Shown piece after piece: positions 1-8,110 of a DNA stretch of 8,826 nucleotides. Below the pieces are notes generated by a model. The model saw nothing but the letters and a program-made list of their open reading frames with translations. It was not told the origin of the DNA and made no database searches. The DNA is taken from the NCBI RefSeq assembly GCF_946477055.1, contig NZ_CAMKXG010000149.1, positions 1 to 8,826 on the forward strand. The letters run 5' to 3'. Position 1 is the stretch's first letter. Each line of letters opens with the position of its first letter. The translations under genes were made by a program, and so were the position numbers. This DNA is from Lonsdalea britannica. Its GTDB lineage: Bacteria; Pseudomonadota; Gammaproteobacteria; Enterobacterales; Enterobacteriaceae.

Positions 1-405
1 ACGCATAATAATGCGATCCCACATTCCTTCGTAGTATCCGGCCAGCAGCCCCAGCGCCGTGCCAATCGCCATACCGACCAACACGGAGCACACGCCGGAG
101 ACCAGCGAGATCCGCGCGCCCAGCAGAATGCGGCTGAAAATATCCCGCCCCAGCGAATCCACGCCCAGCCAGTGCAGCGCCGACGGCCCTTCGTTCAAGC
201 GGTCGTAATCGAAGTAGTTTTCCGCGTCGAAAGGCGCCAGATAAGGGGCAAACACCGCCACCAGCACCAGCAGCACGACAAACAGGCCTGCGACCAGCGC
301 GACCCGCTGTTGGCAGAAGCGCCGCCAGAACTCCCGCAGCGGCGTCCGATGTGTCCCCGCCTTCGGCATCGCCGCGATTGCGGCGTTACGTCGCCAGTTT
401 TTCAT
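1..405 (-). CDS. gsiD: Glutathione ABC transporter permease GsiD, N-terminal part (runs off the left edge)
   Basis: This is the second inner-membrane permease subunit of the GsiABCD glutathione importer and pairs with GsiC to form the channel. Only the first 135 codons are present; the family is about 300 residues long, so the EAA loop and the later membrane segments lie outside the window. Visible features are a basic cytoplasmic N-terminus (FWRRF near residues 26-30), a first membrane helix at about residues 34-55, the conserved periplasmic stretch AENYFDYD (61-68), the family motif [12 protein letters not shown] (81-92), and a second helix at about residues 98-123 ending in LAGYYEG. The wording closely matches E. 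coli GsiD. The ATG at 405 is preceded by GAGG with a 6-base spacer, and this ribosome binding site overlaps the gsiC stop codon, which suggests translational coupling. The reading frame is intact to the window edge. Confidence 0.95.
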   Translation of the reverse strand, partial: MKNWRRNAAIAAMPKAGTHRTPLREFWRRFCQQRVALVAGLFVVLLVLVAVFAPYLAPFDAENYFDYDRLNEGPSALHWLGVDSLGRDIFSRILLGARISLVSGVCSVLVGMAIGTALGLLAGYYEGMWDRIIMR

Positions 406-413
406 TCAATTCC

Positions 414-1334
414 TCACTGATAACGAATGGCCGGATTGATGGCCGCGTACAACATATCCACCAATAGATTGATGAGAATAAACTCCAGCGAAAACAGCAG
501 CACTTCCGCCTGAATCACCGGGTAATCGCGCATTTCCACGGCGTCCACCAGCAAGCGGCCCAACCCCGGCCAGTTGAAGACTTTTTCCACCACGATAGAG
601 CCGCCCAGCAAGAAGCCGAACTGTAGCCCCATCATCGTCACCACCGGGATCAGCGCATTGCGCAACCCGTGTTTGACGATGACCAGCGACTCCCTCACCC
701 CTTTGGCGCGGGCGGTACGCATATAGTCTTCCTGCATCACCTCGACGAAAGACGCGCGGCTAAAGCGGGCCATCACTGCCGCCACCGCCGCACCCAGCGT
801 GATCGACGGCAGAATATAGTGCCGCCAGCTGTCGGCCCCGACGGTCGGCAGCCAGCCCAATTGCACCGAAAAAACCTGCATCAGCAGCATGCCCAGCGCG
901 AAAGCCGGGAAAGAGAGGCCCGACACCGCCAGCGTCATGCCGACCCGATCCGGCCAGCGGTTGCGCCACACGGCCGAAACGATCCCCATGCTCATGCCAA
1001 ACAGCGTGGCCCAGACCATGCTGCATACCGTCAGCCAAAACGTGGGCATGAAACGGGTAGCGATCTCTTCCGTCACCGGCCGTTTAGAGACCATCGAGTG
1101 GCCGAAATCGCCCTGCAAGACATTCCCCATGAAATGCAAAAACTGCTGCGGCAGCGGCCGGTCCAGCCCCAGCTCATGGCGTACCATCTGCACCACCTCG
1201 GCATCCGCATCCTGTCCGGCCACCAGACGCGCGGGATCGCCCGGCAGCAGGTGAACAAACAGGAACACCAGCACCATGACGATGAATAAGGTTGGGATCA
1301 GTCCCAGTAAACGTTTGAGAAAATAATTCAGCAT
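414..1334 (-). CDS. gsiC: Glutathione ABC transporter permease GsiC
   Basis: This is an inner-membrane permease subunit of the glutathione importer, of the DppB/OppB type (binding-protein-dependent transport inner-membrane component). The 306-residue product has the same length as E. coli GsiC. Membrane helices are visible at about residues 9-29, 98-122, 135-158, 174-192, 229-249 and 276-298. The early motif LPGDPAR (30-36) and the cytoplasmic EAA-type loop, from [11 protein letters not shown] (202-212) to about residue 230, which docks onto the ATPase, are both present. The frame is open 13 codons further upstream to an ATG at 1373, but I chose the ATG at 1334 because the E. coli protein starts at the equivalent MLNY and an AAGG-type ribosome binding site lies just before it. 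The gene follows gsiB after an 87-base gap containing a hairpin, and its stop codon overlaps the gsiD ribosome binding site. Confidence 0.96.
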   Translation of the reverse strand: MLNYFLKRLLGLIPTLFIVMVLVFLFVHLLPGDPARLVAGQDADAEVVQMVRHELGLDRPLPQQFLHFMGNVLQGDFGHSMVSKRPVTEEIATRFMPTFWLTVCSMVWATLFGMSMGIVSAVWRNRWPDRVGMTLAVSGLSFPAFALGMLLMQVFSVQLGWLPTVGADSWRHYILPSITLGAAVAAVMARFSRASFVEVMQEDYMRTARAKGVRESLVIVKHGLRNALIPVVTMMGLQFGFLLGGSIVVEKVFNWPGLGRLLVDAVEMRDYPVIQAEVLLFSLEFILINLLVDMLYAAINPAIRYQ

Positions 1335-1385
1335 TGACGCCTTTCCACATACGGTGTTTCGCCGACCGGCCAATCCGCCGGACGG

Positions 1386-1412
1386 AAAAGCCGCCGGACT
1401 GAAGCCGGCGGC
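1386..1412 (-). terminator. Intra-operon GC-rich hairpin with a four-U tail between gsiB and gsiC
   Basis: On the minus (transcribed) strand, an 8-bp perfect stem, GCCGCCGG pairing with CCGGCGGC, encloses a 7-base loop and is followed directly by TTTT. It begins 9 bases after the gsiB stop codon. The short U-tract makes it a weak or partial intrinsic terminator. It could also be an RNA 3'-end stabilising or processing structure, as is common after the binding-protein gene of ABC operons, allowing more GsiB than permease to be made. The structure is seen in the sequence; the function is inferred. Confidence 0.6.
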
Positions 1413-1421
1413 GCAGGTTGA

Positions 1422-2963
1422 TTACTCAGTCAGGTCGGCGTTATCAAAGCTGAACGACGTGTCCGGCATCATGTAGAAGCCGGTCAGTTTCTTGCTATTG
1501 GCTGACACCAGTTTTTCCGTTACCAGGAACGCCCAGGGCGCATCCGCCCAAATCTTATCCTGTGCGTCGGCGTAGAGTTTCTGCTTCTCGGCGCGATCCG
1601 TCGTTTTCAACGCGTTCGTCAGATCGGCGTCCACCGCCGGGTTGCTGTAGAACGCGGTGTTGAACTGCGCAGGCGGCCAGGCGGCGGTCGAGAACAGCGG
1701 GCTCAGCGCCCAGTCGGCTTCGCCGGTGGACGCGGACCAGCCGGTATAGAACATTCTCACCCCGCTCTCCTTCACGCCTTTACCTTCCACTTCTGCGGCG
1801 CGCTGTCCGGCGTCCATCGCCGTTACCTGCACCTTGATGCCCACCTGCGCCAGCTGCTGCTGGGTGAACTGCAAGACTTTCTGCGCCGTGCTGTGGTTAT
1901 GCGACGACCACAACGTGGTGGTGAAACCATTCGGATAACCGGCTTCTTTGAGCAGCTCGCGCGCCTTGGCTGGATCGTACGGCCACGGCTTGTACTGCAC
2001 CGCATAGTCAACACCGGCAGGCAGCGGACCTTCGGACGGCACCGCATAGCCCGAGAACGCGACCTTAATGAGCGCATCCTTGTTGATGGCGTAGTTGATC
2101 GCCTGACGGACTTTCGGGTTGTCGAACGGCTTCTGCGTCACGTTGAAGCTGATGTAGCGATGCAAGATCGACGGCGACGCCACCAGCGAGATAGCCTTGT
2201 CGTTCTCCAGCAGCTTGGCCTGCTCGAACGGGATCGGGTAAGCGAACTGCGCCTCGCCGGTCTTCAACAGCGCCGCGCGCGTGTTGTTATCGACGATCGG
2301 ACGCCAGGTGATGCTATCCAACTTAGGCAGACCGGACTGCCAGTAACCGGCAAACTTTTCCACCTTCACAAAGTCGGTCTGATTCCAGGTCACAAAGCGA
2401 TAAGGCCCCGTTCCGACCGGGTGGAAACCGATCTCTTTGCCGTACTGTTTCAACGCCGCCGGTGAGATGATGACCGCCGCCGGATGCGCCAGATTATTGA
2501 CGAACGCGGAGAACGGCGTTTTCAGCGTAATTTTCACCGTCAGCGGGTCAACGACGTCCGTACTGGCGATGGCCCTGAACAGGTTGTAACGCTTCAGGTG
2601 ATTGTTCGGGTTGCTGACGCGATCAAAGTTGATTTTCACCGCTTCAGCGTTGAAATCAGTGCCGTCGTGGAATTTCACGCCCGGTCGTAATTTGATGGTA
2701 TATACGGTGCCGTCGGGGCTGGTCTGGTAGCTCTCCGCCAGCACGTTCGTGAACTTCATGTCCTTATCAAAGCCGAACAGCCCCTGATAGAACGACTTGG
2801 CCACCGTCTGAGACAGCGTGTCGTTAGCGTCGTAAGGATCGAGCGTCGTGAAGTTGGAGGCGACGGCGATCACCGCATCCTTCGCCGCCCATACCGGCGC
2901 AGCGGCCATCGTAGCAGCGATGCCCGCGGCCAACAGCCAGCGAGACGTCTTAACTGTTTTCAT
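1422..2963 (-). CDS. gsiB: Glutathione-binding periplasmic protein GsiB
   Basis: This is the periplasmic solute-binding protein that delivers glutathione to the GsiCD channel, a member of the extracellular solute-binding protein family 5 (DppA/OppA type). With the start used here it has 513 residues, against 512 in E. coli. The N-terminus is a typical Sec signal peptide: basic MKTVKTSR, a hydrophobic core, and a likely signal peptidase I cut after VWA (residue 26) or one residue later. There is no lipobox cysteine. The mature protein starts with the family stretch [13 protein letters not shown], and carries [19 protein letters not shown] and [11 protein letters not shown] further on, all close to E. 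coli GsiB. An upstream in-frame ATG at 2972 would add three residues, but AAGGAG lies only one base from it and 10 bases from the ATG at 2963, so I prefer 2963. It sits 26 bases downstream of gsiA. Confidence 0.96.
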   Translation of the reverse strand: MKTVKTSRWLLAAGIAATMAAAPVWAAKDAVIAVASNFTTLDPYDANDTLSQTVAKSFYQGLFGFDKDMKFTNVLAESYQTSPDGTVYTIKLRPGVKFHDGTDFNAEAVKINFDRVSNPNNHLKRYNLFRAIASTDVVDPLTVKITLKTPFSAFVNNLAHPAAVIISPAALKQYGKEIGFHPVGTGPYRFVTWNQTDFVKVEKFAGYWQSGLPKLDSITWRPIVDNNTRAALLKTGEAQFAYPIPFEQAKLLENDKAISLVASPSILHRYISFNVTQKPFDNPKVRQAINYAINKDALIKVAFSGYAVPSEGPLPAGVDYAVQYKPWPYDPAKARELLKEAGYPNGFTTTLWSSHNHSTAQKVLQFTQQQLAQVGIKVQVTAMDAGQRAAEVEGKGVKESGVRMFYTGWSASTGEADWALSPLFSTAAWPPAQFNTAFYSNPAVDADLTNALKTTDRAEKQKLYADAQDKIWADAPWAFLVTEKLVSANSKKLTGFYMMPDTSFSFDNADLTE

Positions 2964-2973
2964 GTTGTGCATT

Positions 2974-2979
2974 CTCCTT
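2974..2979 (-). promoter_or_regulatory. gsiB ribosome binding site that decides the start codon
   Basis: A strong AAGGAG Shine-Dalgarno sequence lies on the minus strand in the 26-base gap between gsiA and gsiB. It is one base from the ATG at 2972, which is too close for normal initiation, and 10 bases from the ATG at 2963. This supports the shorter GsiB with a conventional signal peptide. Confidence 0.75.
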
Positions 2980-2989
2980 GTGTTCCCTA

Positions 2990-4906
2990 TCAGTAGGCGC
3001 CGGCGATGCGGTGGCGGGCGACGAAGTGTCGCTCCCCTACCTGCACCAGCGGAGCAGTCGCGGGCTCATCGCCCAATGCCCGGATTGGGCTGGGTATTTC
3101 ATCAACCGGTAGCGCCAGATCCTGATGACGCCGGGAAGGATCGGGGCTGGGCACCGCCGCCATCAGCTTGCGCGTGTAGGGGTGCTGCGGATTTTCGAAC
3201 ACGTCGCGTCGCGTGCCGATCTCGACAATCTGTCCCATGTACATCACCGCGACACGATGGCTGATGCGCTCTACCACCGCCATGTCGTGGGAAATAAACA
3301 AAAATGCGGTGCCGAATTCACGCTGAATATCCAGCATCAAATTGACGATTTGCGCCTGAATCGAGACGTCCAGCGCCGAGACCGACTCATCGGCGATCAC
3401 CACCTTAGGATTAAGCGCCAGCGCCCTTGCGATGCAGATCCGCTGCCGCTGGCCGCCGGAAAACTCGTGCGGATAGCGCTGCGCGTGCTCCGGCAACAGG
3501 CCCACCCGTTCCAGCAGCGCGGCGACGCGTAATTCCGCCTGCGCCCGTCCGGCGACCTTGTGCACCAACAGCGGCTCCATGATGGAATAGCCCACCGTCT
3601 GACGCGGGTCCAGCGACGCATAAGGATCCTGGAAAATAAACTGAATGTCCCGTCGCAGATGCTGCAGCGTGGCCCCTTTCAGCTGATTAATCCGTCGGCC
3701 ATCAAAGGTAATCACGCCATCCTGACTGTCGACCAGCCGCAGCAGCGAGCGGCCCGTGGTCGATTTACCGCACCCGGACTCGCCCACCAGCGCCAGCGTT
3801 TCGCCGGGATAGAGGTCGAAGCTGACATGCTCTACGGCATGAACCTGACGGGTGATCCGATTCAACAGGCCTGAACGAAGGGGGAAACGCGTCACCAGGT
3901 TCTCAACCTGCAGAACCGGCGACGCATCCGCGGGAATGGTGTTCTGCGGCACCGCGGCGACATCCTGCGGTTGACCCGGCAACATGAAAGGCAGAGGAAA
4001 AGGCTGTCCGCTCATGGCCCCCAGCCTCGGGACCGCGGCCAGCAGCGCCTGCGTATACGGCTCTTGCGGCGCGGAGAACAGCGCATCGACGGCGCCGGAC
4101 TCGACGCAGACGCCGCGATGCATCACCAGCACCCGGTCCGCCATTTCGGCCACCACGCCCATATCGTGAGTGATGAAGATCACGCCCATCTCCATCTCGC
4201 GCTGCAGCGTACGAATCAACTGTAGAATTTGCGCCTGAATCGTTACATCCAGCGCTGTCGTCGGTTCATCCGCTATCAGCAGCTTCGGGCGGCAAGAGAG
4301 CGCCATCGCGATCATCACGCGCTGGCGCATACCGCCGGAGAGCTGATGCGGAAAACGCTTCATGACATTGGCCGCTTCGGGGATCCGCACCCGCTCCAGC
4401 ATATGCAGCGCCTCGCGTCGGGCGCTGGCGTGATCCAGCCCCTGATGCAGCCGCACCGATTCGGCGATCTGTTCGCCCACGGGAAAGACCGGATTCAGGG
4501 ACGTCATGGGTTCCTGAAAAATCATCGCCATATCTGCGCCACGGATATGGCGCATCTGGGAGGGGGGAACGTGACGGAGATCGACGATGTCCCCGCCGCG
4601 ACGACGGAAGAGCAATTCGCCGCTGGAGAACGCGCCGCCCGCCTGCTCAATGAGGCGCATCAGCGCCAGTGAGGTGACCGACTTGCCGGAGCCGGATTCC
4701 CCGACAATCGCCAGCGTTTCGCCGCGATCGACGGTGAAGGATAAGTTTTGCACCGCATCGATTCGTTGCTGATGCTGCATAAAATTGACGCCCAGCCCGC
4801 GAACGTCGAGAACGCGGTGTGGGGGCAGCGTCCTTGCGCTGCCTGCCTCGGAGGTCGGTAATCGGTCTATCTGAGACGACAGTGTCATGTACGGTGAATC
4901 TCCCAT
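2990..4906 (-). CDS. gsiA: Glutathione ABC transporter ATP-binding protein GsiA (two fused ATPase domains)
   Basis: This is the cytoplasmic ATPase that powers glutathione import through GsiCD. Two complete ABC domains are fused in one chain of up to 638 residues; E. coli GsiA has 623. The first domain has Walker A GESGSGKS (69-76), a Q-loop glutamine (131), signature LSGGM (189-193), Walker B LLIADEP (209-215) and the switch histidine (247). The second has GESGCGKS (375-382), glutamine 426, FSGGQ (482-486), VVIADE (502-507) and histidine 540, so both ATP sites look competent. The oligopeptide/dipeptide C-terminal extension follows each domain ([11 protein letters not shown] and [11 protein letters not shown]). 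The start is uncertain. The ATG at 4906 has only a weak ribosome binding site; the ATG at 4888, giving 632 residues, follows GGGAG with an 11-base spacer and is closer to the family length. It is the first gene of the operon and diverges from moeA. Confidence 0.96.
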   Translation of the reverse strand: MGDSPYMTLSSQIDRLPTSEAGSARTLPPHRVLDVRGLGVNFMQHQQRIDAVQNLSFTVDRGETLAIVGESGSGKSVTSLALMRLIEQAGGAFSSGELLFRRRGGDIVDLRHVPPSQMRHIRGADMAMIFQEPMTSLNPVFPVGEQIAESVRLHQGLDHASARREALHMLERVRIPEAANVMKRFPHQLSGGMRQRVMIAMALSCRPKLLIADEPTTALDVTIQAQILQLIRTLQREMEMGVIFITHDMGVVAEMADRVLVMHRGVCVESGAVDALFSAPQEPYTQALLAAVPRLGAMSGQPFPLPFMLPGQPQDVAAVPQNTIPADASPVLQVENLVTRFPLRSGLLNRITRQVHAVEHVSFDLYPGETLALVGESGCGKSTTGRSLLRLVDSQDGVITFDGRRINQLKGATLQHLRRDIQFIFQDPYASLDPRQTVGYSIMEPLLVHKVAGRAQAELRVAALLERVGLLPEHAQRYPHEFSGGQRQRICIARALALNPKVVIADESVSALDVSIQAQIVNLMLDIQREFGTAFLFISHDMAVVERISHRVAVMYMGQIVEIGTRRDVFENPQHPYTRKLMAAVPSPDPSRRHQDLALPVDEIPSPIRALGDEPATAPLVQVGERHFVARHRIAGAY

Positions 4907-5220
4907 AAAACTCGCTTCCCGCCGCTGTAGTTACGGGATCCTCATCGGGTTTCGACTATATTTAGCGCTGGCGTCAATGTAAAGAACAAATCCATCGGCG
5001 GGTTGATAAAAAGATCTTTTATAACAAAAAGTTACTACACATAATCTCGCGCTATAAGGTCAAAAAAACTCCCTTATTCATATTTTCAACTCGCGACGCG
5101 ACTCGCGTTTATCGCCCGCGTTCGACGTTCTCCCCTTAGGCGTTCTCTGACATAATGATGGCATAGGAACCCTGTTTCCGCCTGCGTTCCCCCCGCAGCG
5201 GAGCCCTTAGTGGAGCACTC
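4907..5220. other. Divergent intergenic regulatory region between gsiA and moeA
   Basis: These 314 bases hold no convincing gene on either strand. The middle, roughly 4960-5090, is clearly AT-rich compared with the flanking genes, as expected for divergent promoters. It contains a 12-bp perfect palindrome centred at 5014/5015, a pair of ACTCGCG direct repeats at 5089-5095 and 5101-5107, and the 13-base dyad ACGCG-ACT-CGCGT at 5096-5108. A possible gsi promoter on the minus strand has a -35 box TTGACC at 5058-5063 and, after an 18-base spacer, a -10 box TGTAGT at 5034-5039; this is weak. No trace of the iaaA coding sequence found here in E. coli is visible. Confidence 0.7.
5128..5156 (+). promoter_or_regulatory. 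Possible sigma-70 promoter for moeAB
   Basis: A good -10 box, CATAAT (5151-5156), lies 64 bases before the moeA start codon. With a 17-base spacer the -35 position is TTCTCC (5128-5133), which matches the consensus at only three of six bases. Transcription would begin near 5163. This is a pattern match only, and a weak -35 would suggest dependence on an activator. Confidence 0.3.
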
Positions 5221-6450
5221 ATGAACGCATCCGGCCTTCTTTCTCTCGATCAGGCGTTACAGCAAATGCTGGCGCAGATCGCACCGATCGCGGATACCGA
5301 GACGGTATCGATTTATCAGGCCGCAGGCCGCATCGCGGCGACGCCGCTGACTTCCCCCATTAACGTTCCCCCTTTCGACAACTCCGCGATGGATGGCTAC
5401 GCCGTCCGCGGCGATGAAGACTTCGACCAACCTCTTCCGTTGGCGGGCAAAGCCTTCGCGGGCGCGCCTTTCGAGGGCGTCTGGCCCGCAGGCAGCTGTA
5501 TTCGTATTATGACCGGCGCGCCCCTCCCCGCCGAAGCGACCGCGGTCGTCATGCAGGAACACACGACGGTCTCCGAGGCTGGCGTTCAGTTTTTACAACC
5601 GATTGAGCCAGGGCAAAATATTCGCCGTGCCGGTGAAGATATTCGCGAGCAGGAGTCCGTTCTGAATGCAGGGACGCGACTCGGTACGGCCGAGCTACCG
5701 CTGTTGGCCTCGCTGGGGATCGCAGAAGTGAACGCCTATCGTCGCCTGCGCGTCGCCGTATTTTCGACTGGCGACGAGCTACAGCCCGTGGGGCAGCCGC
5801 TACAGCCGGGGCAGATCTATGACACCAACCGCTTTGCGGTGCGATTGATGCTGGAAGAGTTGGGCTATGAGGTCGTCGATCTCGGGATTATCCCTGACGA
5901 CCCGGCGGCGCTGCGTCAGGCCTTTACCGAAGCCGATACCTGCGCGGACGTCGTGATCAGCAGCGGCGGCGTCTCCGTCGGGGAAGCCGACTACACCAAG
6001 TCGATGTTGGATGAGCTAGGCGACATTCATTTCTGGAAGCTGGCGATCAAACCGGGCAAGCCGTTTGCCTTCGGCAAGCTTCCCCACGCCTGGTTCTGCG
6101 GTCTGCCGGGAAATCCGGTCTCCGCCGCCGTGACGTTTTATCAGCTGGTGCAGCCGCTGCTGGCGAAGTTGTCCGGCTATTCGCAGTGGCGATTGCCTGC
6201 CCGTATGCGGGTGAAAACCGTGACCCCACTGAAAAAAACGCCCGGACGTCTCGATTTCCAGCGCGGTATTTTCTCACGCAACGCGGACGGCGACATTGAG
6301 GTGCGCAGCACTGGTCATCAGGGGTCGCATGTGTTCAGCTCGTTTAGTCAGGGCAACTGCTTTATCGTGCTCGACGCCGAACGCGGCGCTGTCGCCGCCG
6401 GCGAATGGGTGGAAATCGAGCCGTTCAGCCGCCTGTTGGGAGACGCATGA
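5221..6450 (+). CDS. moeA: Molybdopterin molybdenumtransferase MoeA
   Basis: MoeA inserts molybdate into adenylylated molybdopterin, the last common step of molybdenum cofactor synthesis in the cytoplasm. The 409-residue product is close in length to E. coli MoeA (411) and similar throughout. Conserved family blocks are visible: [12 protein letters not shown] around residue 58, with the active-site-region aspartate; RIMTGAP (95-101); [11 protein letters not shown] (131-141); FSTGDEL (181-187); GQIYDTNR (197-204); [14 protein letters not shown] (247-260) in the MoaB/Mog-like domain; KPGKPFAFG (277-285); and GLPGNPVS (294-301). The C-terminal beta domain is complete ([19 protein letters not shown]). 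The ATG at 5221 follows GGAG (5212-5215) with a 5-base spacer. Its TGA stop overlaps the moeB start by one base, so the two genes form a coupled operon. It diverges from gsiA. Confidence 0.97.
   Translation: MNASGLLSLDQALQQMLAQIAPIADTETVSIYQAAGRIAATPLTSPINVPPFDNSAMDGYAVRGDEDFDQPLPLAGKAFAGAPFEGVWPAGSCIRIMTGAPLPAEATAVVMQEHTTVSEAGVQFLQPIEPGQNIRRAGEDIREQESVLNAGTRLGTAELPLLASLGIAEVNAYRRLRVAVFSTGDELQPVGQPLQPGQIYDTNRFAVRLMLEELGYEVVDLGIIPDDPAALRQAFTEADTCADVVISSGGVSVGEADYTKSMLDELGDIHFWKLAIKPGKPFAFGKLPHAWFCGLPGNPVSAAVTFYQLVQPLLAKLSGYSQWRLPARMRVKTVTPLKKTPGRLDFQRGIFSRNADGDIEVRSTGHQGSHVFSSFSQGNCFIVLDAERGAVAAGEWVEIEPFSRLLGDA
6438..6442 (+). promoter_or_regulatory. moeB ribosome binding site inside the end of moeA
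   Basis: GGGAG near the 3' end of moeA lies 7 bases before the ATG at 6450 and 4 bases before the adjacent in-frame ATG at 6447. The 7-base spacing and the match to the E. coli MoeB N-terminus favour 6450. The TGATG junction is typical of translational coupling. Confidence 0.6.
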
Positions 6451-7220
6451 TGGCGACGCTGACGGATGCCGAAGCGCTGCGCTATAACCGGCAGATTGTC
6501 CTGCGCGGCGTCGACTTCGACGGGCAGGAGGCGCTGAAAGACGCCCGCGTGCTGATCGTCGGTCTCGGCGGTTTGGGCTGCGCGGCGGCGCAGTATCTGG
6601 CGGCGGCGGGCGTGGGGCACCTCACGCTGCTGGACTTCGATACCGTCTCGCTGTCGAACCTGCAACGACAGATCCTGCATCGCGATGACCGCATCGGCAT
6701 GGCGAAAGTTGCTTCCGCCGCCGTCGAGCTGCGCCGTATTAACCCGCACATCACGGTGGCGACGGAGGAAGCCCAGTTGGATGACCTCGGGTTACGGGAG
6801 CGCATCGCCGCGCATGACATCGTCGTGGACTGCACCGACAACCTGACCACCCGCAACCAGCTGAACAACCTCTGTTTCGGGCTGAAAAAACCGCTCGTCT
6901 CCGGCGCGGCCATTCGTATGGAAGGACAGCTCAGCGTATTTACCTACCAGCCGGACGCGCCCTGCTATCGCTGTCTCAGTCGGTTATTCGGCGACAGCGC
7001 GCCGACCTGCGTGGAAAGCGGCGTCATGGCCCCGCTCGTGGGCATCATAGGGTCGCTGCAGGCAATGGAAACCCTGAAGCTGCTGACCCATTTCGGCACC
7101 GTCCACGCCGGAAAGTTACTGATGGTGGATGCCATGACGATGCAGTTCCGCGAGCTGACCTTGCCCAAAGATCCGGCCTGCGAAGTCTGTGGCAATCCGC
7201 CTTCTTCCCCCCCCCGCTAA
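6450..7220 (+). CDS. moeB: Molybdopterin-synthase adenylyltransferase MoeB
   Basis: MoeB is an E1-like enzyme that adenylylates the C-terminal glycine of MoaD so that it can be converted to the thiocarboxylate used by molybdopterin synthase. The 256-residue product has the nucleotide-binding GLGGLG (38-43), the arginine motif NLQRQ (70-74), lysine 86, the conserved CTDN with aspartate 130, cysteine 187, and the zinc pairs CYRC (172-175) and CEVC (244-247). It has no rhodanese domain, so it is MoeB rather than an MoeZ or MOCS3 type. The frame is open upstream to 6405 inside moeA, but I chose 6450 because [15 protein letters not shown] aligns with the E. coli start and the ribosome binding site is well placed. 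The tail runs about seven residues past the E. coli end, through a run of nine C (7207-7215). I see no intrinsic terminator after it. Confidence 0.97.
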   Translation: MATLTDAEALRYNRQIVLRGVDFDGQEALKDARVLIVGLGGLGCAAAQYLAAAGVGHLTLLDFDTVSLSNLQRQILHRDDRIGMAKVASAAVELRRINPHITVATEEAQLDDLGLRERIAAHDIVVDCTDNLTTRNQLNNLCFGLKKPLVSGAAIRMEGQLSVFTYQPDAPCYRCLSRLFGDSAPTCVESGVMAPLVGIIGSLQAMETLKLLTHFGTVHAGKLLMVDAMTMQFRELTLPKDPACEVCGNPPSSPPR

Positions 7221-7295
7221 TGCGTAAAATTTCGCCGTCGAGTCCCTCACAAACCGCGCACATCTTCTATCCTTAGTCAGGTATCTATCCCCACG

Positions 7296-7359
7296 GCCGC
7301 TGACCCACATCAAAACCGAGATTCAGCGGCGCCAGAACGATTAAGGGAACTCGCCCCTT
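7296..7359 (+). repeat. Two inverted repeats in the leader of the nitroreductase gene
   Basis: The first repeat pairs GCCGCTGA (7296-7303) with TCAGCGGC (7323-7330) across a 19-base loop. The second pairs AAGGG (7343-7347) with CCCTT (7355-7359) across a 7-base loop and ends 5 bases before the GAGG ribosome binding site of the next gene. Neither is followed by a T-tract, so they do not look like a moeB terminator. They may fold in the mRNA leader or act as DNA sites. I saw no strong sigma-70 promoter in the 156-base gap 7221-7376, so some transcription could come from moeAB. Confidence 0.45.
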
Positions 7360-7376
7360 GCAGAGAGGATTTACCT

Positions 7377-7976
7377 ATGAGTAATGCATTCCTTGAGGCC
7401 ATCAAGGCCCGCCGCTCCATCTATGCTCTCGGCCATTCGCTGCCCCTGTCAGAAGATCAGGTCACGCACCTCATCATGGACGCCGTCAAACTGAGTCCAT
7501 CTGCCTTTAACTCGCAGACCTCGCGGGTCGTGATTCTGTTTGGCGAGCAGCATCGCAAGGTGTGGGACATCACCCGCCGACAGCTGCAAAAGATCGTCCC
7601 CGCCGAATCCTTCGCGCCGACCGAGAAAAAACTGGCCTCATTTGCCGCAGGCGCCGGTACGGTCCTGTTCTTCGAAGACACCGAGGTCGTGAAGGCGCTG
7701 CAGCAGAAATTCGCCACCTACGCAGACAACTTCCCGGTGTGGTCGGAACACTCGACCGGCATCGCGCAATTTGCCGTGTGGTCGGCGCTGGCGCAGGAAC
7801 ACATCGGCGCATCGCTGCAGCACTACAACCCGCTGATCGATGACGATATCAAAGCCGCCTGGTCCCTGCCGGAAAGCTGGAAACTGCGCGCCGAAATGCC
7901 GTTTGGCGCGATAGAACAGCCTGCGGGCGACAAAACCTTCATCCCGGATGACCAACGTTTCCGTATCTTCAAATAA
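7377..7976 (+). CDS. Nitroreductase family protein (Frm2/CinD-like)
   Basis: The 199-residue product is a predicted cytoplasmic FMN-dependent oxidoreductase of the nitroreductase fold. It resembles the short subgroup that includes yeast Frm2/Hbn1 and lactococcal CinD more than E. coli NfsA or NfsB. Visible features are the N-terminal FMN-phosphate motif ARRSIY (11-16), the loop SPSAFNSQTSR (40-50), a glycine/alanine-rich strand leading to VLFFED (96-101), the region HIGASLQHYNP (142-152) and the C-terminal block MPFGAIEQPAG (174-184). Members reduce nitroaromatics or quinones with NAD(P)H as two-electron donors and are often linked to oxidative, metal or lipid stress; the substrate here is unknown. 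The start follows GAGG (7365-7368) with an 8-base spacer. It lies 156 bases after moeB and ends in its own terminator, so it is separate from the next gene. Confidence 0.9.
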   Translation: MSNAFLEAIKARRSIYALGHSLPLSEDQVTHLIMDAVKLSPSAFNSQTSRVVILFGEQHRKVWDITRRQLQKIVPAESFAPTEKKLASFAAGAGTVLFFEDTEVVKALQQKFATYADNFPVWSEHSTGIAQFAVWSALAQEHIGASLQHYNPLIDDDIKAAWSLPESWKLRAEMPFGAIEQPAGDKTFIPDDQRFRIFK

Positions 7977-7989
7977 CGGATCTGCGCGT

Positions 7990-8017
7990 CGCGGGCATTC
8001 AGGCCCGCGGCCTTTTT
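7990..8017 (+). terminator. Intrinsic terminator after the nitroreductase gene
   Basis: A 7-bp GC-only stem, CGCGGGC (7990-7996) pairing with GCCCGCG (8003-8009), has a 6-base loop and is followed by GCC and then TTTTT (8013-8017). It lies 13 bases after the stop codon and should separate this transcript from the downstream gene. Confidence 0.85.
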
Positions 8018-8081
8018 CGACTCAACCTCATTCACCGTTCTTCCCCGAATTGCCGACACGCTGCGGTTAAACACCCATCGA

Positions 8082-8110
8082 TTGTGTTGTCCCTGAGGGG
8101 GGACTAGTAT
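8082..8110 (+). promoter_or_regulatory. Possible promoter of the flavodoxin-like gene, with a dyad in its spacer
   Basis: A candidate -35 box TTGTGT (8082-8087) and -10 box TAGTAT (8105-8110) are 17 bases apart; they match consensus at three and four of six bases. The spacer contains the dyad GTCCC (8089-8093) and GGGAC (8100-8104), and a second small inverted repeat, GTTC-N5-GAAC, lies at 8117-8129 near the expected start of transcription. A regulator could bind either dyad. The rest of the 8018-8193 gap holds no gene that I can support. Confidence 0.35.

Noticed and set aside
669..1289. Long plus-strand open frame opposite gsiC
   Set aside because: It lies wholly antisense to a conserved gene and its translation is rich in His, Arg and Gln without any recognisable domain, which is typical of a shadow frame in GC-rich DNA.
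1335..1373. Upstream ATG of gsiC giving a 13-residue extension
   Set aside because: The extension is not present in E. coli GsiC, it overlaps the region next to the hairpin, and the ATG at 1334 has a ribosome binding site and gives exactly the family length.
1893..2465. Plus-strand open frame opposite gsiB
   Set aside because: It is antisense to conserved gsiB codons, has an Arg-rich composition, and shows no domain.
6405..6449. Upstream starts of moeB inside moeA
   Set aside because: The extra residues are out-of-frame moeA codons and do not resemble MoeB; the match to the family begins at 6450.
7296..7330. Inverted repeat after moeB as an intrinsic terminator
   Set aside because: The loop is long at 19 bases and no T-tract follows the second arm.
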